Both the position numbers and the translations under genes were made by a program. From NCBI GenBank assembly GCA_963696495.1, contig CAVOKJ010000002.1, forward strand, positions 868,001-932,000: DNA of 64,000 bases, given 5' to 3'. Position 1 is the stretch's first letter; each line of letters begins with the position of its first letter. A model generated the notes under the pieces. The model searched no databases and was not told where the DNA came from. It saw only the letters and a list, made by a program, of their open reading frames with translations. Origin of the DNA: Bog-756 sp963696495. GTDB taxonomy: Bacteria; Actinomycetota; Acidimicrobiia; Acidimicrobiales; RAAP-2. Positions 24,067-33,653 of this stretch are shown here, one piece after another.

Positions 24067-25254
24067 ATGGCAACGCAGAGCCCCGGCAACAGCACAGGGA
24101 CCGCCCCCGGGGAGGGGACCGTGGCCACGTCGATGGTGGTCTGCTCCCTCGAACCGTGGGGTGAGGTCCGCCGTCGGATGCGGATCCTGGTGGACGAGAT
24201 CGTCGACCTCGAGCCGTCGCTCCAGGTGCTCTACGTGACCCCCGCCGTCGACGTCCCCCACCGGGTGCGGCACCGGGACCTGGCCGGCATCACCGGACCC
24301 CGCCTCCAGAAGGTCCATCCCCGGATCCACGTCCTCCGGCCGAGGAAGTGGCTCCCCCGGGTGCTCGGGGGGTTCGCCGACCGGTCGTTGGAGCGCCAGG
24401 TGCTCGATGCCGTCGGGACGATCGGCCTGCAGCGACCCCTGCTGTGGGTGAACGACGCCGGCTACGCACGGTTCGCCGTGGGGACCGGTTGGCCGATCCT
24501 GTACGACGTCACCGACGACTGGCAGCTGGGACCGCTCGCCCCCCGGCAGCTGGACCGCCTGGTCGCCAACGAGGATCTCCTGCTCGAGCGGGCCGGGGCC
24601 GTGGTGGTCTGCTCCCCCGATCTGGCTCGGTCGCGGGGACGGCACCGGACGGTCGAGCTCATCCCGAACGGGGTGGACGTCGAGCTGTTCCGCGCCCCCC
24701 GGCCCCGTCCGGCGGACCTGCCACCGTCCCCGGTCGCCGTGTACGTGGGGACCTTGCACACCGAGCGGGTCGACGTGGAGCTGGTGGCCGAATTGGCGGC
24801 CGCCCTGCCGGACGTGCAGATCGCCCTCGTCGGCCCCAGCAGCCTCCCCCCCGAGGTGGGCGCCTCCCTCCGCGCCGTCCCCACCGTCCACCTGCTCGGA
24901 CCGCGCCCCTACAGCGAGGTGCCGGCCTACTTCCAGCACGCCGACGTCATCGTCATCCCGCACCTCGTGAACCCGTTCACCGAGAGCCTCGATCCGATCA
25001 AGGCCTACGAGTGCCTGGCGGTCGGCCGACCGACCGTGTCCACCCCGGTCGCCGGTTTCCGTGAGCTGGGCCCTCCGGTGGTCGTCGCCGCGAGGGGGGA
25101 GTTCGTGGCGGCCGTGGGATCGGCGCTGGCCTCTGCCCCACCGCCCGGAGTGCCGGCCACCCTCCCCGCCACGCCGGTACCTACCTGGCGCCAGCGGGCC
25201 GAGTCGATGGACTCGCTGATGGATCGGGTGCGCAACCAGGACGGGCCCCGATGA
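24067..25254 (+). CDS. glycosyltransferase (GT4-like)
   Basis: A 395 aa glycosyltransferase. The N-terminus VVCSLEPWGEVRRRMRILVDE and the WPILYDVTDDWQ segment resemble enzymes that attach sugars near the start of capsule chains. The donor region has VYVGTLHTERVDVELV and DPIKAYECLAVGRPTV. The ATG at 24067 follows GAGGAACGGAA, a good ribosome site. It leads a likely operon with the Wzz/BY-kinase gene (138 bp downstream). Sugar specificity unknown. Confidence 0.82.
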   Translation: MATQSPGNSTGTAPGEGTVATSMVVCSLEPWGEVRRRMRILVDEIVDLEPSLQVLYVTPAVDVPHRVRHRDLAGITGPRLQKVHPRIHVLRPRKWLPRVLGGFADRSLERQVLDAVGTIGLQRPLLWVNDAGYARFAVGTGWPILYDVTDDWQLGPLAPRQLDRLVANEDLLLERAGAVVVCSPDLARSRGRHRTVELIPNGVDVELFRAPRPRPADLPPSPVAVYVGTLHTERVDVELVAELAAALPDVQIALVGPSSLPPEVGASLRAVPTVHLLGPRPYSEVPAYFQHADVIVIPHLVNPFTESLDPIKAYECLAVGRPTVSTPVAGFRELGPPVVVAARGEFVAAVGSALASAPPPGVPATLPATPVPTWRQRAESMDSLMDRVRNQDGPR

Positions 25255-25392
25255 CCGACGGGGGGTGGGAATGCCCGCCACCGGCGCCGGCACCGTCGCC
25301 GCACTGGGCATTCCCCGGAGGATGCTGCCCACGGCGGCAAGAACGCCCTATCCTCGTCGTTACGGCTTTTCCGCACTGAAGGTGAGTTTCCA

Positions 25393-27030
25393 CTGACGTT
25401 CCGCGACTTCCTCACGACGCTCTGGCGCAGAAAGCTGATCATCCTGGTCAGTGTCGTCGTCGCGGTCGCCGCCGCCTTCGTCTACTCGAAGGCCGTGACG
25501 CCCACCTACCAGTCGACCTCCCTGATCCAGATCAGCTCCAGCACCGGGGCGACGGGGACCGGCTCGTCCTCTTCCTCGGGGGTCCAGCTCCCCGACCCCG
25601 TCCAGGAGCTCGGCAGCACCAGTGTGGAACTCCAGGCCGCGGCGCTCCTGAAGGACCCCGATGTGGGAGCGGTCACCAACAGCGTCACCGGAACGGTGGA
25701 CCCCACCACCGGGGCCCTGAGCATCACCGCCTCGGCCTCGACCCCCGAGCGGGCCCAGGCGGTGGCGGCGGCGTACACGCAGGCGTTCAAGGACCAGATC
25801 CAGGACGTCGTGCAGGGACAGATCGACAACATCCACAAGAGCTATGCCGCGGTCAACGCCCAGATCGCCCAGCTGGAACCCACCGGGACGGCACCCACGC
25901 CGGCCGTCGCCGCCGAGGTCGCGGCGCTGAACACCACGGCGGGCACGCTGCTGGCCCAGGCGTACACCATCCAGTCCGGGGAGCCCTACGTCACCACCTT
26001 GGTGACCGCCAGCTACCCGACCTCCCCCACCGGCCTGAGCAAGAGCAAATTGCTGCTCATCGGCCTGGTGGCCGGGCTGCTCGTCGGGATCGGCATCGCC
26101 CTGGTGCGCGACCAATTCGACGACCGCCTGCGGACCAGTCCCGACGTCGAGGCCATCACCACCGCGCCGATCCTGGCCGAGCTGCCGAGCGACAGTGAGG
26201 TCCGGTCGGGCAAGGTGGCCATCGCGCTGGTCCAGGCGCCACAGTCCCAGATCGCCGAGGCGATCCGCGACCTGAGGACGAGCCTCCGGGTCATCCTGGA
26301 GGACACCCCGTGCCCCATGGTCGTGGTGACCAGTGCCGAGCCGGGCGACGGCAAGACCTTCGTCGCCGCCAACCTGGCGACGGCCTGGGCGATGAGCGGA
26401 AGCAAGGTCATCGTCGTCTCGGCCGACTTCCGACGCCCACGGCTCGAGGAGATCTTCGGCCTGCAGGCCACCGGACTGCCGGGCCTGGCCGACCTCATCC
26501 GATCGAATTGGAAGAATCCGGACCCGGACGGCCGACCCGTCGTTCCCCGCGAGCAGGTCGGCCCGGACACCTCGCCGGGTGAGCGCCCGACGCTCCCTGC
26601 ACTCCGGGCCACTCCCCCCCGGACCAGGCGCGACGTCGGCGATGAGGCAGACGAGTCGTCGGTGAAGTCGCTGCTGGTGGAGACCGGGATCTGGGGGCTC
26701 CAGGTGCTGCCGGCCGGGACGCAGCTCGACAGCCCGAGCGAACTGTTCGGGAGCCCCGGCATCCAGCCCGTCCTCGACCAGCTCGCCCTCCTGGCCGACG
26801 TCGTCGTCCTCGACACGCCGCCGGTCCTGCCCGTGCCCGACACGGCGATCCTCGCCAGGATGGCCGACGGGACGGTGGTGGTGGCGACGGAGGGTCGGAC
26901 CGACCGCAACGACCTCGAACGGACGATCAACCGACTGCAGGCCACCCAGTGCCGGGTGCTGGGCGTGGCCCTCAACCGGGTCCGCCACCCGGTCAACGAC
27001 ACGTACCAGTCCTACGCCTACAAGCAATGA
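25393..27030 (+). CDS. Wzz/BY-kinase polysaccharide co-polymerase (CTG start)
   Basis: A 545 aa chain-length regulator fused to a bacterial tyrosine kinase. The N-terminal Wzz domain runs TFRDFLTTLWRRKL, TM1 at about 13-31, an outer region, and TM2 at about 219-240. The kinase has Walker A EPGDGKTF (K321), Walker A' VVSADFRRP, and Walker B VVLDTPP (D474). A linker insertion of about 60 residues follows Walker A', and the tail TYQSYAYKQ has three tyrosines. The conserved N-terminus begins at a CTG at 25393, with AAGGTGAG 6 nt upstream and no ATG, GTG or TTG in frame after the previous stop. It controls export together with the tyrosine phosphatase. Starting at the GTG at 25495 would remove TM1. 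Confidence 0.92.
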   Translation: MTFRDFLTTLWRRKLIILVSVVVAVAAAFVYSKAVTPTYQSTSLIQISSSTGATGTGSSSSSGVQLPDPVQELGSTSVELQAAALLKDPDVGAVTNSVTGTVDPTTGALSITASASTPERAQAVAAAYTQAFKDQIQDVVQGQIDNIHKSYAAVNAQIAQLEPTGTAPTPAVAAEVAALNTTAGTLLAQAYTIQSGEPYVTTLVTASYPTSPTGLSKSKLLLIGLVAGLLVGIGIALVRDQFDDRLRTSPDVEAITTAPILAELPSDSEVRSGKVAIALVQAPQSQIAEAIRDLRTSLRVILEDTPCPMVVVTSAEPGDGKTFVAANLATAWAMSGSKVIVVSADFRRPRLEEIFGLQATGLPGLADLIRSNWKNPDPDGRPVVPREQVGPDTSPGERPTLPALRATPPRTRRDVGDEADESSVKSLLVETGIWGLQVLPAGTQLDSPSELFGSPGIQPVLDQLALLADVVVLDTPPVLPVPDTAILARMADGTVVVATEGRTDRNDLERTINRLQATQCRVLGVALNRVRHPVNDTYQSYAYKQ

Positions 27031-28004
27031 CCCCGGGGGCCACCCGCCCGACGTCGGGCGCAGGTGCCGACGCGGGTTCTGCGGAGAGCACCTCCGCACC
27101 GCGTGATCGAGGGTCGCCGGAGGCGAGGCCGGACATCGAGGTCCTGATCGTCGCCTACGGAGCCCCCGCGCTCCTCGATCCGTGCCTGGCCACCCTCGAC
27201 GCGAAGTTCCCCGTCATCGTCGTCGACAACTCCTCCGACCCGGCGGTGCGTGAGGTCGCCGAGCGCCACGGCGCTGCGTACCACGACCCGGGTGCCAATC
27301 TGGGGTTCGCCGGCGGGGTGAACTCGGGGATCAGCTGCCTTGGCCGCCCCGAGGCCGACCTGCTCCTGCTCAATCCCGATGCCGAGATCGACCCGGACGG
27401 CATCAGGCAGCTCCAGCGCTGCCTGCACGCCGGCCCGCGCCGGTCGTGCGTCGCTCCGGCGCAGACGGACCCCGGGAACGGAAAGCCGGCCAAGGTCGCC
27501 TGGCCCTATCCCACGCCGTTCGGGGCGTGGGTCGAGGCGGTGGGCCTCGGCCGCCATCGCCGTGGCAACCGGTTCATGATCGGGTCGATCCTCCTGTTGA
27601 GCGCCGACGCACTGGCCGAGGTGGGTGGGTTCGACGAACGGTTCTTCCTCTACGCCGAGGAGACGGACTGGCAGCTGCGTGCCTCGAAGCTCGGATGGAC
27701 GAGCGTGCTGTGCCCCGAGGTGGTCGCCACCCACGTCGGTGCCGGCACCGGCGGGGACAGGAAGGCGCGCTACATCCGCTTCCATGCGTCGAAGGAGCGC
27801 TACATCCGCAAGCACTACGGCACGTCCGGCTGGTGGATCTTCCGGACGGGGGTGATGGCTGGGTCCATGGTGCGCTCCCTGGTGCTCGGTGGCCGCCGGG
27901 GCCGCGCTGCGGCCGACCGCTTCCACACCTACCGTGTCGGGCCGTGCCGGGCCGAGTCGGGCCTCGTCACCGGCGGGCGGGGGCAGGCCCCGACACCCGC
28001 GTGA
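27027..28004 (+). CDS. glycosyltransferase family 2
   Basis: A 325 aa GT-A glycosyltransferase resembling rhamnosyl/galactofuranosyl transferases. The core has EVLIVAYGAPALLDPCL, IVVDNSSDP, DPGANLGFAGGVNSG, the divalent-metal region LLLLNPDAEI, and FDERFFLYAEETDWQLRA with the catalytic-acid area. An N-terminal 35-residue Ala/Ser-rich extension precedes it. The ATG overlaps the stop of the Wzz/BY-kinase gene (ATGA), so the two are coupled. Substrate unknown. Confidence 0.9.
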   Translation: MTPGATRPTSGAGADAGSAESTSAPRDRGSPEARPDIEVLIVAYGAPALLDPCLATLDAKFPVIVVDNSSDPAVREVAERHGAAYHDPGANLGFAGGVNSGISCLGRPEADLLLLNPDAEIDPDGIRQLQRCLHAGPRRSCVAPAQTDPGNGKPAKVAWPYPTPFGAWVEAVGLGRHRRGNRFMIGSILLLSADALAEVGGFDERFFLYAEETDWQLRASKLGWTSVLCPEVVATHVGAGTGGDRKARYIRFHASKERYIRKHYGTSGWWIFRTGVMAGSMVRSLVLGGRRGRAAADRFHTYRVGPCRAESGLVTGGRGQAPTPA

Positions 28005-28009
28005 GCCCG

Positions 28010-28034
28010 GTCGGCCGGAGTGCCCTCGGCCGAC
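28010..28034. terminator. hairpin between convergent glycosyltransferases
   Basis: Perfect 8-bp arms GTCGGCCG/CGGCCGAC with a 9-nt loop between two convergent genes. A direct repeat GCTCACGAGAA at 28036 and 28052 flanks the minus-strand stop. No T-tract; presumed bidirectional terminator. Confidence 0.5.
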
Positions 28035-28053
28035 AGCTCACGAGAACGACTGC

Positions 28054-29199
28054 TCACGAGAAGATGATCCCCGCCACCCTGGCCATCACCTCATCCCGCC
28101 GGTAGGAGTCGACCGAGGTCGCGGCCTCCCTGCCCCAGGCGGCCAGATCGGCGGATGCCGCCCGGTCGAGCAGCTCGGCGAGCTCGTGGACGTCGTAGGG
28201 GTCCTCGAGGATGAGCCCGGTCCGACCCGGCCGGACGGCCACCGACGCGCCGGCGAGCCGCGTGGTGAGCACCGGCACCCCGCTGGCCAGCGCCTCGATG
28301 ATCACGAGGCCGAACGGCTCGTACTGGGTGGGCAGGACCATCAGGTCCGCTCCCGCCAGCTGCCAGCCGACGTCGTCGGACGGACCGTGGTGGTGGACTC
28401 GACCTCCGACGCCGAACCGCTCCAGCAGCGGCCGGAAGGGCCCGAGGCCCGCCTTCCCTACCACGTGGAGCGACAGTCGCTGGTCCTCGGCGACCGCCAG
28501 TGCTTCGATCAGCTGGGCCATGCCCTTGCGGTGCAGTTCGTTGGCCACGAGCATCAGCGCCACCTCGCCCTCACCGATGCCCAGCTCGTGGCGGACCTCC
28601 TCACGGTGGAGGGCCCGTCGCTCCGGGTTGAACCGCTCGGGGTCGAACGGGTTGGGCACGACGGTGGTCAGCGACGGGTCGACGCCGTAGAGGTGGTTGA
28701 GATCAGCGACCTCCCGGTCCGACGTGCACAGGATGTGCCGCGCGTGGTTGTTCGTGAAGTAGCGGGACTCCAGCGCCAGCAACGAAGCGTGCCGGGGCAT
28801 GAGGAACCGGACCCGTGCCGGTACCCTCACCGGGCCGAGTTGCACGGTCCGGGCCGCCTCGAGCCAGGCCCGGTGCACGCTCGGAACCCACAGGACGTCG
28901 CCGGGAGGGACCACCGACCCCATGGTCACCGACACCCCGGGGTCGAGGGCGGCCATCACCTTCCCGGTGCGGGACCGCCTCCTCCACATCCCCACGGCCC
29001 CGGGCTCGATAGAGCCGCCCACCGGCACCAGCCGGACGCCGGCCGGCGTGCCCTCCGGGGCGAAGGTGCCCACGTAGGCGGTCTCGTGGCGCGGCCCGAG
29101 GTAGTCGAGGAGGTCCCAGCACACCCGTTCGATGCCGCCCCGGCGGTGGAGCTGCGGGAACACGACGGCGACCTCGGGACCACTCACTGGTTTGCTCAC
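28054..29199 (-). CDS. glycosyltransferase family 4
   Basis: A 381 aa GT-B enzyme: N-terminal VAVVFPQLHRRGGIERVCWDL, mid ILCTSDREVADLNHLYGV, donor domain PNPFDPERFNP, VANELHRKG and QYEPFGLVIIEALASGVPVL. The GTG at 29199 has AGGA 4 nt upstream; the frame is open for 38 more codons but these look non-coding. It is read divergently from the glycosyltransferase at 29283 and converges on the GT2 gene. Part of the polysaccharide locus. Confidence 0.87.
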   Translation of the reverse strand: MSKPVSGPEVAVVFPQLHRRGGIERVCWDLLDYLGPRHETAYVGTFAPEGTPAGVRLVPVGGSIEPGAVGMWRRRSRTGKVMAALDPGVSVTMGSVVPPGDVLWVPSVHRAWLEAARTVQLGPVRVPARVRFLMPRHASLLALESRYFTNNHARHILCTSDREVADLNHLYGVDPSLTTVVPNPFDPERFNPERRALHREEVRHELGIGEGEVALMLVANELHRKGMAQLIEALAVAEDQRLSLHVVGKAGLGPFRPLLERFGVGGRVHHHGPSDDVGWQLAGADLMVLPTQYEPFGLVIIEALASGVPVLTTRLAGASVAVRPGRTGLILEDPYDVHELAELLDRAASADLAAWGREAATSVDSYRRDEVMARVAGIIFS

Positions 29200-29282
29200 G
29201 CTTTCCTCGCCCGGGCCCTCACCCGATCGCCCGTCGCCGATGCCGGTCACGGCGGCCACCGGTCGGTCAGGCATGATAGGAG

Positions 29283-30353
29283 ATGCCTCCGAGTCGTCGG
29301 ACCACGGCACCACCCGGTGCCGACAGACCGCTCCGCATCGTCCAGGTGGTGCGGAGCGATGCGTTCGCCGGCGTGGAGCGGTACATGTGCCAGGTCGCCG
29401 ACCTCCTCGCCTCGCGAGGCCATCAGGTCGTCGTGGTGGGGGGGGACCCCGAGCGCATGCGGGTCGAGCTCGGCAAGAGGGTCGAGCACGTCCCGGCGGC
29501 GACGGTCGGTCAGGCCTTCCGGGCGTTGCTGGGCCAGCGCGACGCCGACATCGTCCACGTCCACATGACCGCGGCGGAGACGGCGGCGTGGCTGGCCCAT
29601 CCCGTCCAACGCGCTCCGATCGTGGCCACGCGTCACTTCGCCAGCGATCGCGGCTCGAGTGCGCCGGTCCGGATCCTCTCCCGGCTCGTCTCCCGGACTA
29701 TCTCCTCGGACATCGCCATCAGCCGCTTCGTGGCCGACTCCATCGCCGGCCCGTCGGTCCTCCTGTACAACGGTGTGCCGGACCGGGACCAAGCCCCCCT
29801 CGACAGCCCCACCGTGGTCATGCTCCAGCGACTGACGACCGAGAAGTCGCCGTCCGTGGGTGTCCTGGCCTGGTCGGAGAGCGGGCTGGCGTCGCTGGGC
29901 TGGCGGCTGGTGCTCGCCGGGGGCGGCGGTCTCCGCGACGATCTGGTCGAACAGGTGCAGCAGCTCGGTGTGTCGGAGTCGGTCGACTTCGCCGGGCTGG
30001 TGGCCGACACGGACCGGCTCCTCGGGCAGAGCTCCATCCTCCTGGCACCCGCACCGGGCGAGCCCTTCGGGCTCTCGGTGGTCGAGGCGATGGCCCACGG
30101 CGTGCCGGTGGTGGCCGCCGCCGGCGGTGCCCACCTGGAGACCATCGGGGACGACGGGCTGCTGTTCCCACCGGGTGACGCCTCGGGCGCCGCCCGGGCG
30201 CTGGTCGAGCTGGCCACGGACCGGGCCCGTCGGCTCGAGGTGGGCGCCGCCCTGCGCCGGCGCCAGCAGCGGTTGTTCGCTCTGGTCGATCACGTCGACC
30301 GGCTCGAACAGCTCTACCGGGACGTTGCCGCCGGGGTCGGGACGCCGGCCTGA
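29283..30353 (+). CDS. glycosyltransferase family 4
   Basis: A 356 aa GT-B enzyme: RIVQVVRSDAFAGVERYM at the N-terminus, DIVHVHMTAAETAAW, and donor site APAPGEPFGLSVVEAMAHG. AGGAG touches the ATG directly, which is too close for a normal ribosome site. An upstream CATGAT could be a -10 for leaderless initiation, or the true start may lie slightly further in. Codon use is like that of its neighbours. Sugar unknown. Confidence 0.83.
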   Translation: MPPSRRTTAPPGADRPLRIVQVVRSDAFAGVERYMCQVADLLASRGHQVVVVGGDPERMRVELGKRVEHVPAATVGQAFRALLGQRDADIVHVHMTAAETAAWLAHPVQRAPIVATRHFASDRGSSAPVRILSRLVSRTISSDIAISRFVADSIAGPSVLLYNGVPDRDQAPLDSPTVVMLQRLTTEKSPSVGVLAWSESGLASLGWRLVLAGGGGLRDDLVEQVQQLGVSESVDFAGLVADTDRLLGQSSILLAPAPGEPFGLSVVEAMAHGVPVVAAAGGAHLETIGDDGLLFPPGDASGAARALVELATDRARRLEVGAALRRRQQRLFALVDHVDRLEQLYRDVAAGVGTPA

Positions 30354-30359
30354 ACGGGG

Positions 30360-31583
30360 TCAGGCATCGGAGGGACCGGCCCCCGGCCCGTGGTCGGCGG
30401 CCGGTCGATGGTCGGCGGCCGCACCGTGCCCGAGGGGAGCACCGTGTTCGAGGGCAGCACGGTAGAGGTCGGCCTGCATGTCCGCCACCGACTCCCAGGA
30501 GTAGCGAGAGGCGCCGGCGATGCCGGCGGAACGAAGCCGCCCCCACAGTCCGGGTTCGTCGAGGAACCGGGCGAGCGCCCCGCCCAGGGCCGTGGGATCG
30601 CCGGGCGGGACCAGCAGCCCGTCGGAGCCGATCACATCGGGCAGTGCCCCGCTGGCACTGGCGACGACGGGCACCCCGGACGCCTGGGCCTCGACCACCA
30701 CCCGGCCGAACTGCTCGACCCAGCTCGGGAGCGGGATCGAGGGCACGGCCAGCACGTCGAATCGGCGGTAGGTCTCGGGGATCCCCGCGCTGTCCACGTA
30801 GCCGTGGAAGGTGACCCTGTCGGCGATGCCGAGACGGCGGGCCTGCTCCTCCAGGCTGGCCTGCTCGGGGCCCGAGCCGAAGATCTCGACCCGGATCCGG
30901 TCGTCGGGGGCGGCGGCGTCGAGTAACACGTCCACGCCCTTGTGGCGGCTCAACCGACCGACGAAGCCGACGCGCAGCTGGCCACTCGGCGGTGGGTGAT
31001 CGACCGGCTCGAAGCGGTGCACGTCGACGCCCAGGGCCAGCACCACGTGCGGGCCCCGCAGTCCCTTGCGGCGGAGGATCAGGCCGGCCTCCGTGTTGCA
31101 GGTGTACGCGCCCGCCGCACCGGCGAGGGACCAACGCTCGAACCACCGGAACGGTGGCGGGTACCGCTTGTCGAGGTTCTGGGCGGAGGTGATGACGTAG
31201 GGCACCCGGGGTGCACGCAGCCGACGCAGGAGGAGGATCTCGGCGGCGGCGAGGCCGAAGGGCTCCTCATAGACGTCGAGCAGGTCCCAGTCCGCCGATC
31301 CGAGCGTGCGCCACAGTGGCCGTGGGTCGTAGAGGAACAGATTGGGGTGCCGGCCCAGGGTCCGCACCGGGACGGCGAAGTCATCCCCCTCGGGTTCGAA
31401 CTCCACCATCGAGCCGCCCTCCTCCCAACGGGCGGCCGACAGCAGGGTCACGTCCACACCACGGCGGCGGAGCTGGCGCTCGCGCTCCCGCCACGCGGTG
31501 ACGACCCCGCTCTTGGAGATCCGGAGGACCCGGAGTGTCGGTTCGTGCCCGTCCGTCGGTGGATCGGACGAGGGTGTCGGCAC
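30360..31583 (-). CDS. glycosyltransferase family 4
   Basis: A 407 aa GT-B enzyme: LRISKSGVVTAWRERERQLR, YVITSAQNLDKRYPPPFRW and VGFVGRLSRHKGVDVLL, then PSWVEQFGRVVVEAQASGVP at the donor site. The C-terminal 20 residues are His/Gly/Asp-rich (GHGAAADHRPAADHGPGAG). I prefer the GTG at 31583 over the ATG three codons earlier because a -10 TACGAT ends exactly 7 nt before the GTG and overlaps the ATG. That would make the mRNA leaderless. Confidence 0.87.
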   Translation of the reverse strand: MPTPSSDPPTDGHEPTLRVLRISKSGVVTAWRERERQLRRRGVDVTLLSAARWEEGGSMVEFEPEGDDFAVPVRTLGRHPNLFLYDPRPLWRTLGSADWDLLDVYEEPFGLAAAEILLLRRLRAPRVPYVITSAQNLDKRYPPPFRWFERWSLAGAAGAYTCNTEAGLILRRKGLRGPHVVLALGVDVHRFEPVDHPPPSGQLRVGFVGRLSRHKGVDVLLDAAAPDDRIRVEIFGSGPEQASLEEQARRLGIADRVTFHGYVDSAGIPETYRRFDVLAVPSIPLPSWVEQFGRVVVEAQASGVPVVASASGALPDVIGSDGLLVPPGDPTALGGALARFLDEPGLWGRLRSAGIAGASRYSWESVADMQADLYRAALEHGAPLGHGAAADHRPAADHGPGAGPSDA

Positions 31584-31590
31584 CCGGCGC

Positions 31591-31596
31591 ATCGTA
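31591..31596 (-). promoter_or_regulatory. -10 hexamer TACGAT (leaderless glycosyltransferase)
   Basis: TACGAT on the minus strand, 7 nt before the GTG at 31583. It overlaps the upstream ATG, which argues against that ATG as the start. Confidence 0.55.
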
Positions 31597-31696
31597 CCGG
31601 GCAGCGTCAGGGCGCCGGGGAACCCCGGGCCGGCCCCCCGGCCACAGGGCTCACCGGCCGACGGTGGCGGGGCTCACCGGTCGACGGTGGCGGGGC

Positions 31697-33451
31697 TCAC
31701 CAGTCGACAGTGGTCTGGGCCGAGTCGTCGAAGGCCCTGCCGTCGACGGTCCACTGCTCGGGGGGAACGCGGGTCGAGGGCACCACCGTCATCGAGCCCT
31801 GCCGTCCCGGCAGCACGAACCGGGTGACCACGGTTGTGGACGCACCCTGGTCCAGGGTCACGGGCGCGGCAACCGCCCAGGTGCTCCCCTCGGCCCCCTT
31901 GACGGCCAGCGACCCGGCGCCGGTCATCGTGATGTGCGACGCACGCGCCGGCAGGTTGGCCGTGATCAGCCCGATGTAGCTCCCGTAGGGGGCCGGATTG
32001 TCCGGATACGGTCCGGCGGCGTACTGCGAAAGGCCGGGGGGTGTGGTGTTGGTCATCCGCGTGGTCATGGTGACCGCGGTGTTCGTGCCCGACGCCGCGG
32101 TGGTCACCTCCACGTGGACGGGCACGTACGGGTCGAGCTTGTTGCCGCCCAGGTTGACCAGGGAAACGCCCACCGAGCTCGGGGTGAGGCTCCCGCTCAC
32201 GCCGCTCACCACCCAGGCTGCCTGATGGGCCGGGTTCTGCGACCACACCATGAGGTGGCGGCCCGCCACCGCGCTCGACACCGAGGTGGCGAGGGACTTG
32301 AGGTCGGTGCTCTGTCCCTGGAGCTGGGTCAGCACCGCCCGGGCCAGGGCTCCCAGTGCGTCCTGGCGGTTGTTCGACGTGTCCGAGGTGTAGGTCAGCC
32401 CGTCGTACTGGTCGTGGAGCAGGTACTGCTCGACGGTGCCGGCACTCACCGTCGTCCCGCCGACCTGCACGGGGCCGGTGGCCACCAGCAGTTGCCGCAA
32501 CCCGACCACGTCCAGCGCCAGCACACCGTCGACGGGCTGGCCGGTGGTGGCTGTCCACATGCGGGCGGCCAGGGGGGCGGTCACGTCGAACTGCGGCGTG
32601 AGGCCGAGGTTCCGGAAGTCGAGTGAGGGGTCGAGCCACCCCCAGTTGCGCTCGAGGTCACCCGTCACCGTCACCTCGCCCGGTGTCAGGTGCAGGTCAC
32701 CGGCCGGTCCGAGGGTGCCGAGGCTGAGGGAGCCGCCGTCCGTCGTGGCCACCCCGACGTCGAGGAAGGCGCCCGAGCCGGCGCGCATCTCGGCGTTGTT
32801 GGCGGCGAGCACCAGATAGGTCTGGGGGCCCTGGAGGATGTTGGCCACCGCCGCCGAGACGGCCGCCGCCTTGACCAGCCGCTGCCGCGCGTCGTCGAGC
32901 TGGCTGACGAATTGGTTGTACTTGCGGGCCAGCGGGGCGACCAGGCCCTGGGACGGCCCGGTGTCGATGCCGACGAGCCGGGACGCCGAGGACGCCGAGA
33001 TGGTGGCCAGCGTCCGCAGCGAGGTGACCCGCTCGGGACCGGCGGAGTGGGGCTGGTTGACCACCGTGTGCACCTGGGAGAGGAACGACGATCCGACGGA
33101 GGACACCGTGCCGGCCGCCGTGCTCAGGGCCTTGACGGACCGGAACTGCCTCCCGACGACCGGCACGATGGAGATCGGCACGAAGAACGGTGAGGAGAGA
33201 TCCGACTGGGCACTGGTGAACTCGGCGTGTGCCTGGTCGAGGACACGGACGGAACCCGACGACGTGAGGTCGCCCGGGCCCAGGTTCGACTTCACCTGCT
33301 CGAGCAGCGCCAGTCCTCGCTTGTCGTGCCGGTAGGCCGACATGGTCTTGACGCCCAGGACGAGCAGCCACACCACCACGACGACGACCACGACCGACAC
33401 GATCAGCCACTTCCGCCGACGCCCTCCGCCTCGCTCTCTCACGGCAACCAC
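31697..33451 (-). CDS. DUF4012 domain-containing membrane protein
   Basis: A 584 aa protein with one N-terminal membrane segment (RKWLIVSVVVVVVVVWLLVLG) and a large outside region. The DUF4012 signature is clear: NILQGPQTYLVLAANNAEMRAG, read here as YLVLAANNAEMRAGSGAFLD, followed by GDLERNWGWLDPS and LLVATGPVQVGG. DUF4012 proteins sit in exopolysaccharide loci of Actinobacteria and Chloroflexi, function not established. GTG at 33451, or a GTG three codons later. Read divergently from the class E sortase. A cell-envelope assembly role is plausible. Confidence 0.9.
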   Translation of the reverse strand: MVAVRERGGGRRRKWLIVSVVVVVVVVWLLVLGVKTMSAYRHDKRGLALLEQVKSNLGPGDLTSSGSVRVLDQAHAEFTSAQSDLSSPFFVPISIVPVVGRQFRSVKALSTAAGTVSSVGSSFLSQVHTVVNQPHSAGPERVTSLRTLATISASSASRLVGIDTGPSQGLVAPLARKYNQFVSQLDDARQRLVKAAAVSAAVANILQGPQTYLVLAANNAEMRAGSGAFLDVGVATTDGGSLSLGTLGPAGDLHLTPGEVTVTGDLERNWGWLDPSLDFRNLGLTPQFDVTAPLAARMWTATTGQPVDGVLALDVVGLRQLLVATGPVQVGGTTVSAGTVEQYLLHDQYDGLTYTSDTSNNRQDALGALARAVLTQLQGQSTDLKSLATSVSSAVAGRHLMVWSQNPAHQAAWVVSGVSGSLTPSSVGVSLVNLGGNKLDPYVPVHVEVTTAASGTNTAVTMTTRMTNTTPPGLSQYAAGPYPDNPAPYGSYIGLITANLPARASHITMTGAGSLAVKGAEGSTWAVAAPVTLDQGASTTVVTRFVLPGRQGSMTVVPSTRVPPEQWTVDGRAFDDSAQTTVDW

Positions 33452-33641
33452 TGGGTACTCCAGGCATCGGGTGCGGGGACACGGGCACGGCTGACCCGGG
33501 CTGTGGCTTCCGGCTCGGGGTACCAGGGCCGGACCAGTTCATCGTACCGGAGCCTGTGGCGGAAGCGGTGCCCACCGGGGTGCGGTCCACCGGCACCGAC
33601 CGCTCGCCCGCGCTGACCGGACCAGGCACGATCGGCGCCAC

Positions 33642-33647
33642 TAGCAT
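33642..33647 (+). promoter_or_regulatory. -10 hexamer TAGCAT (leaderless sortase)
   Basis: TAGCAT ends 6 nt before the sortase GTG; there is no ribosome site between them. Confidence 0.6.
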
Positions 33648-33653
33648 CACCAC

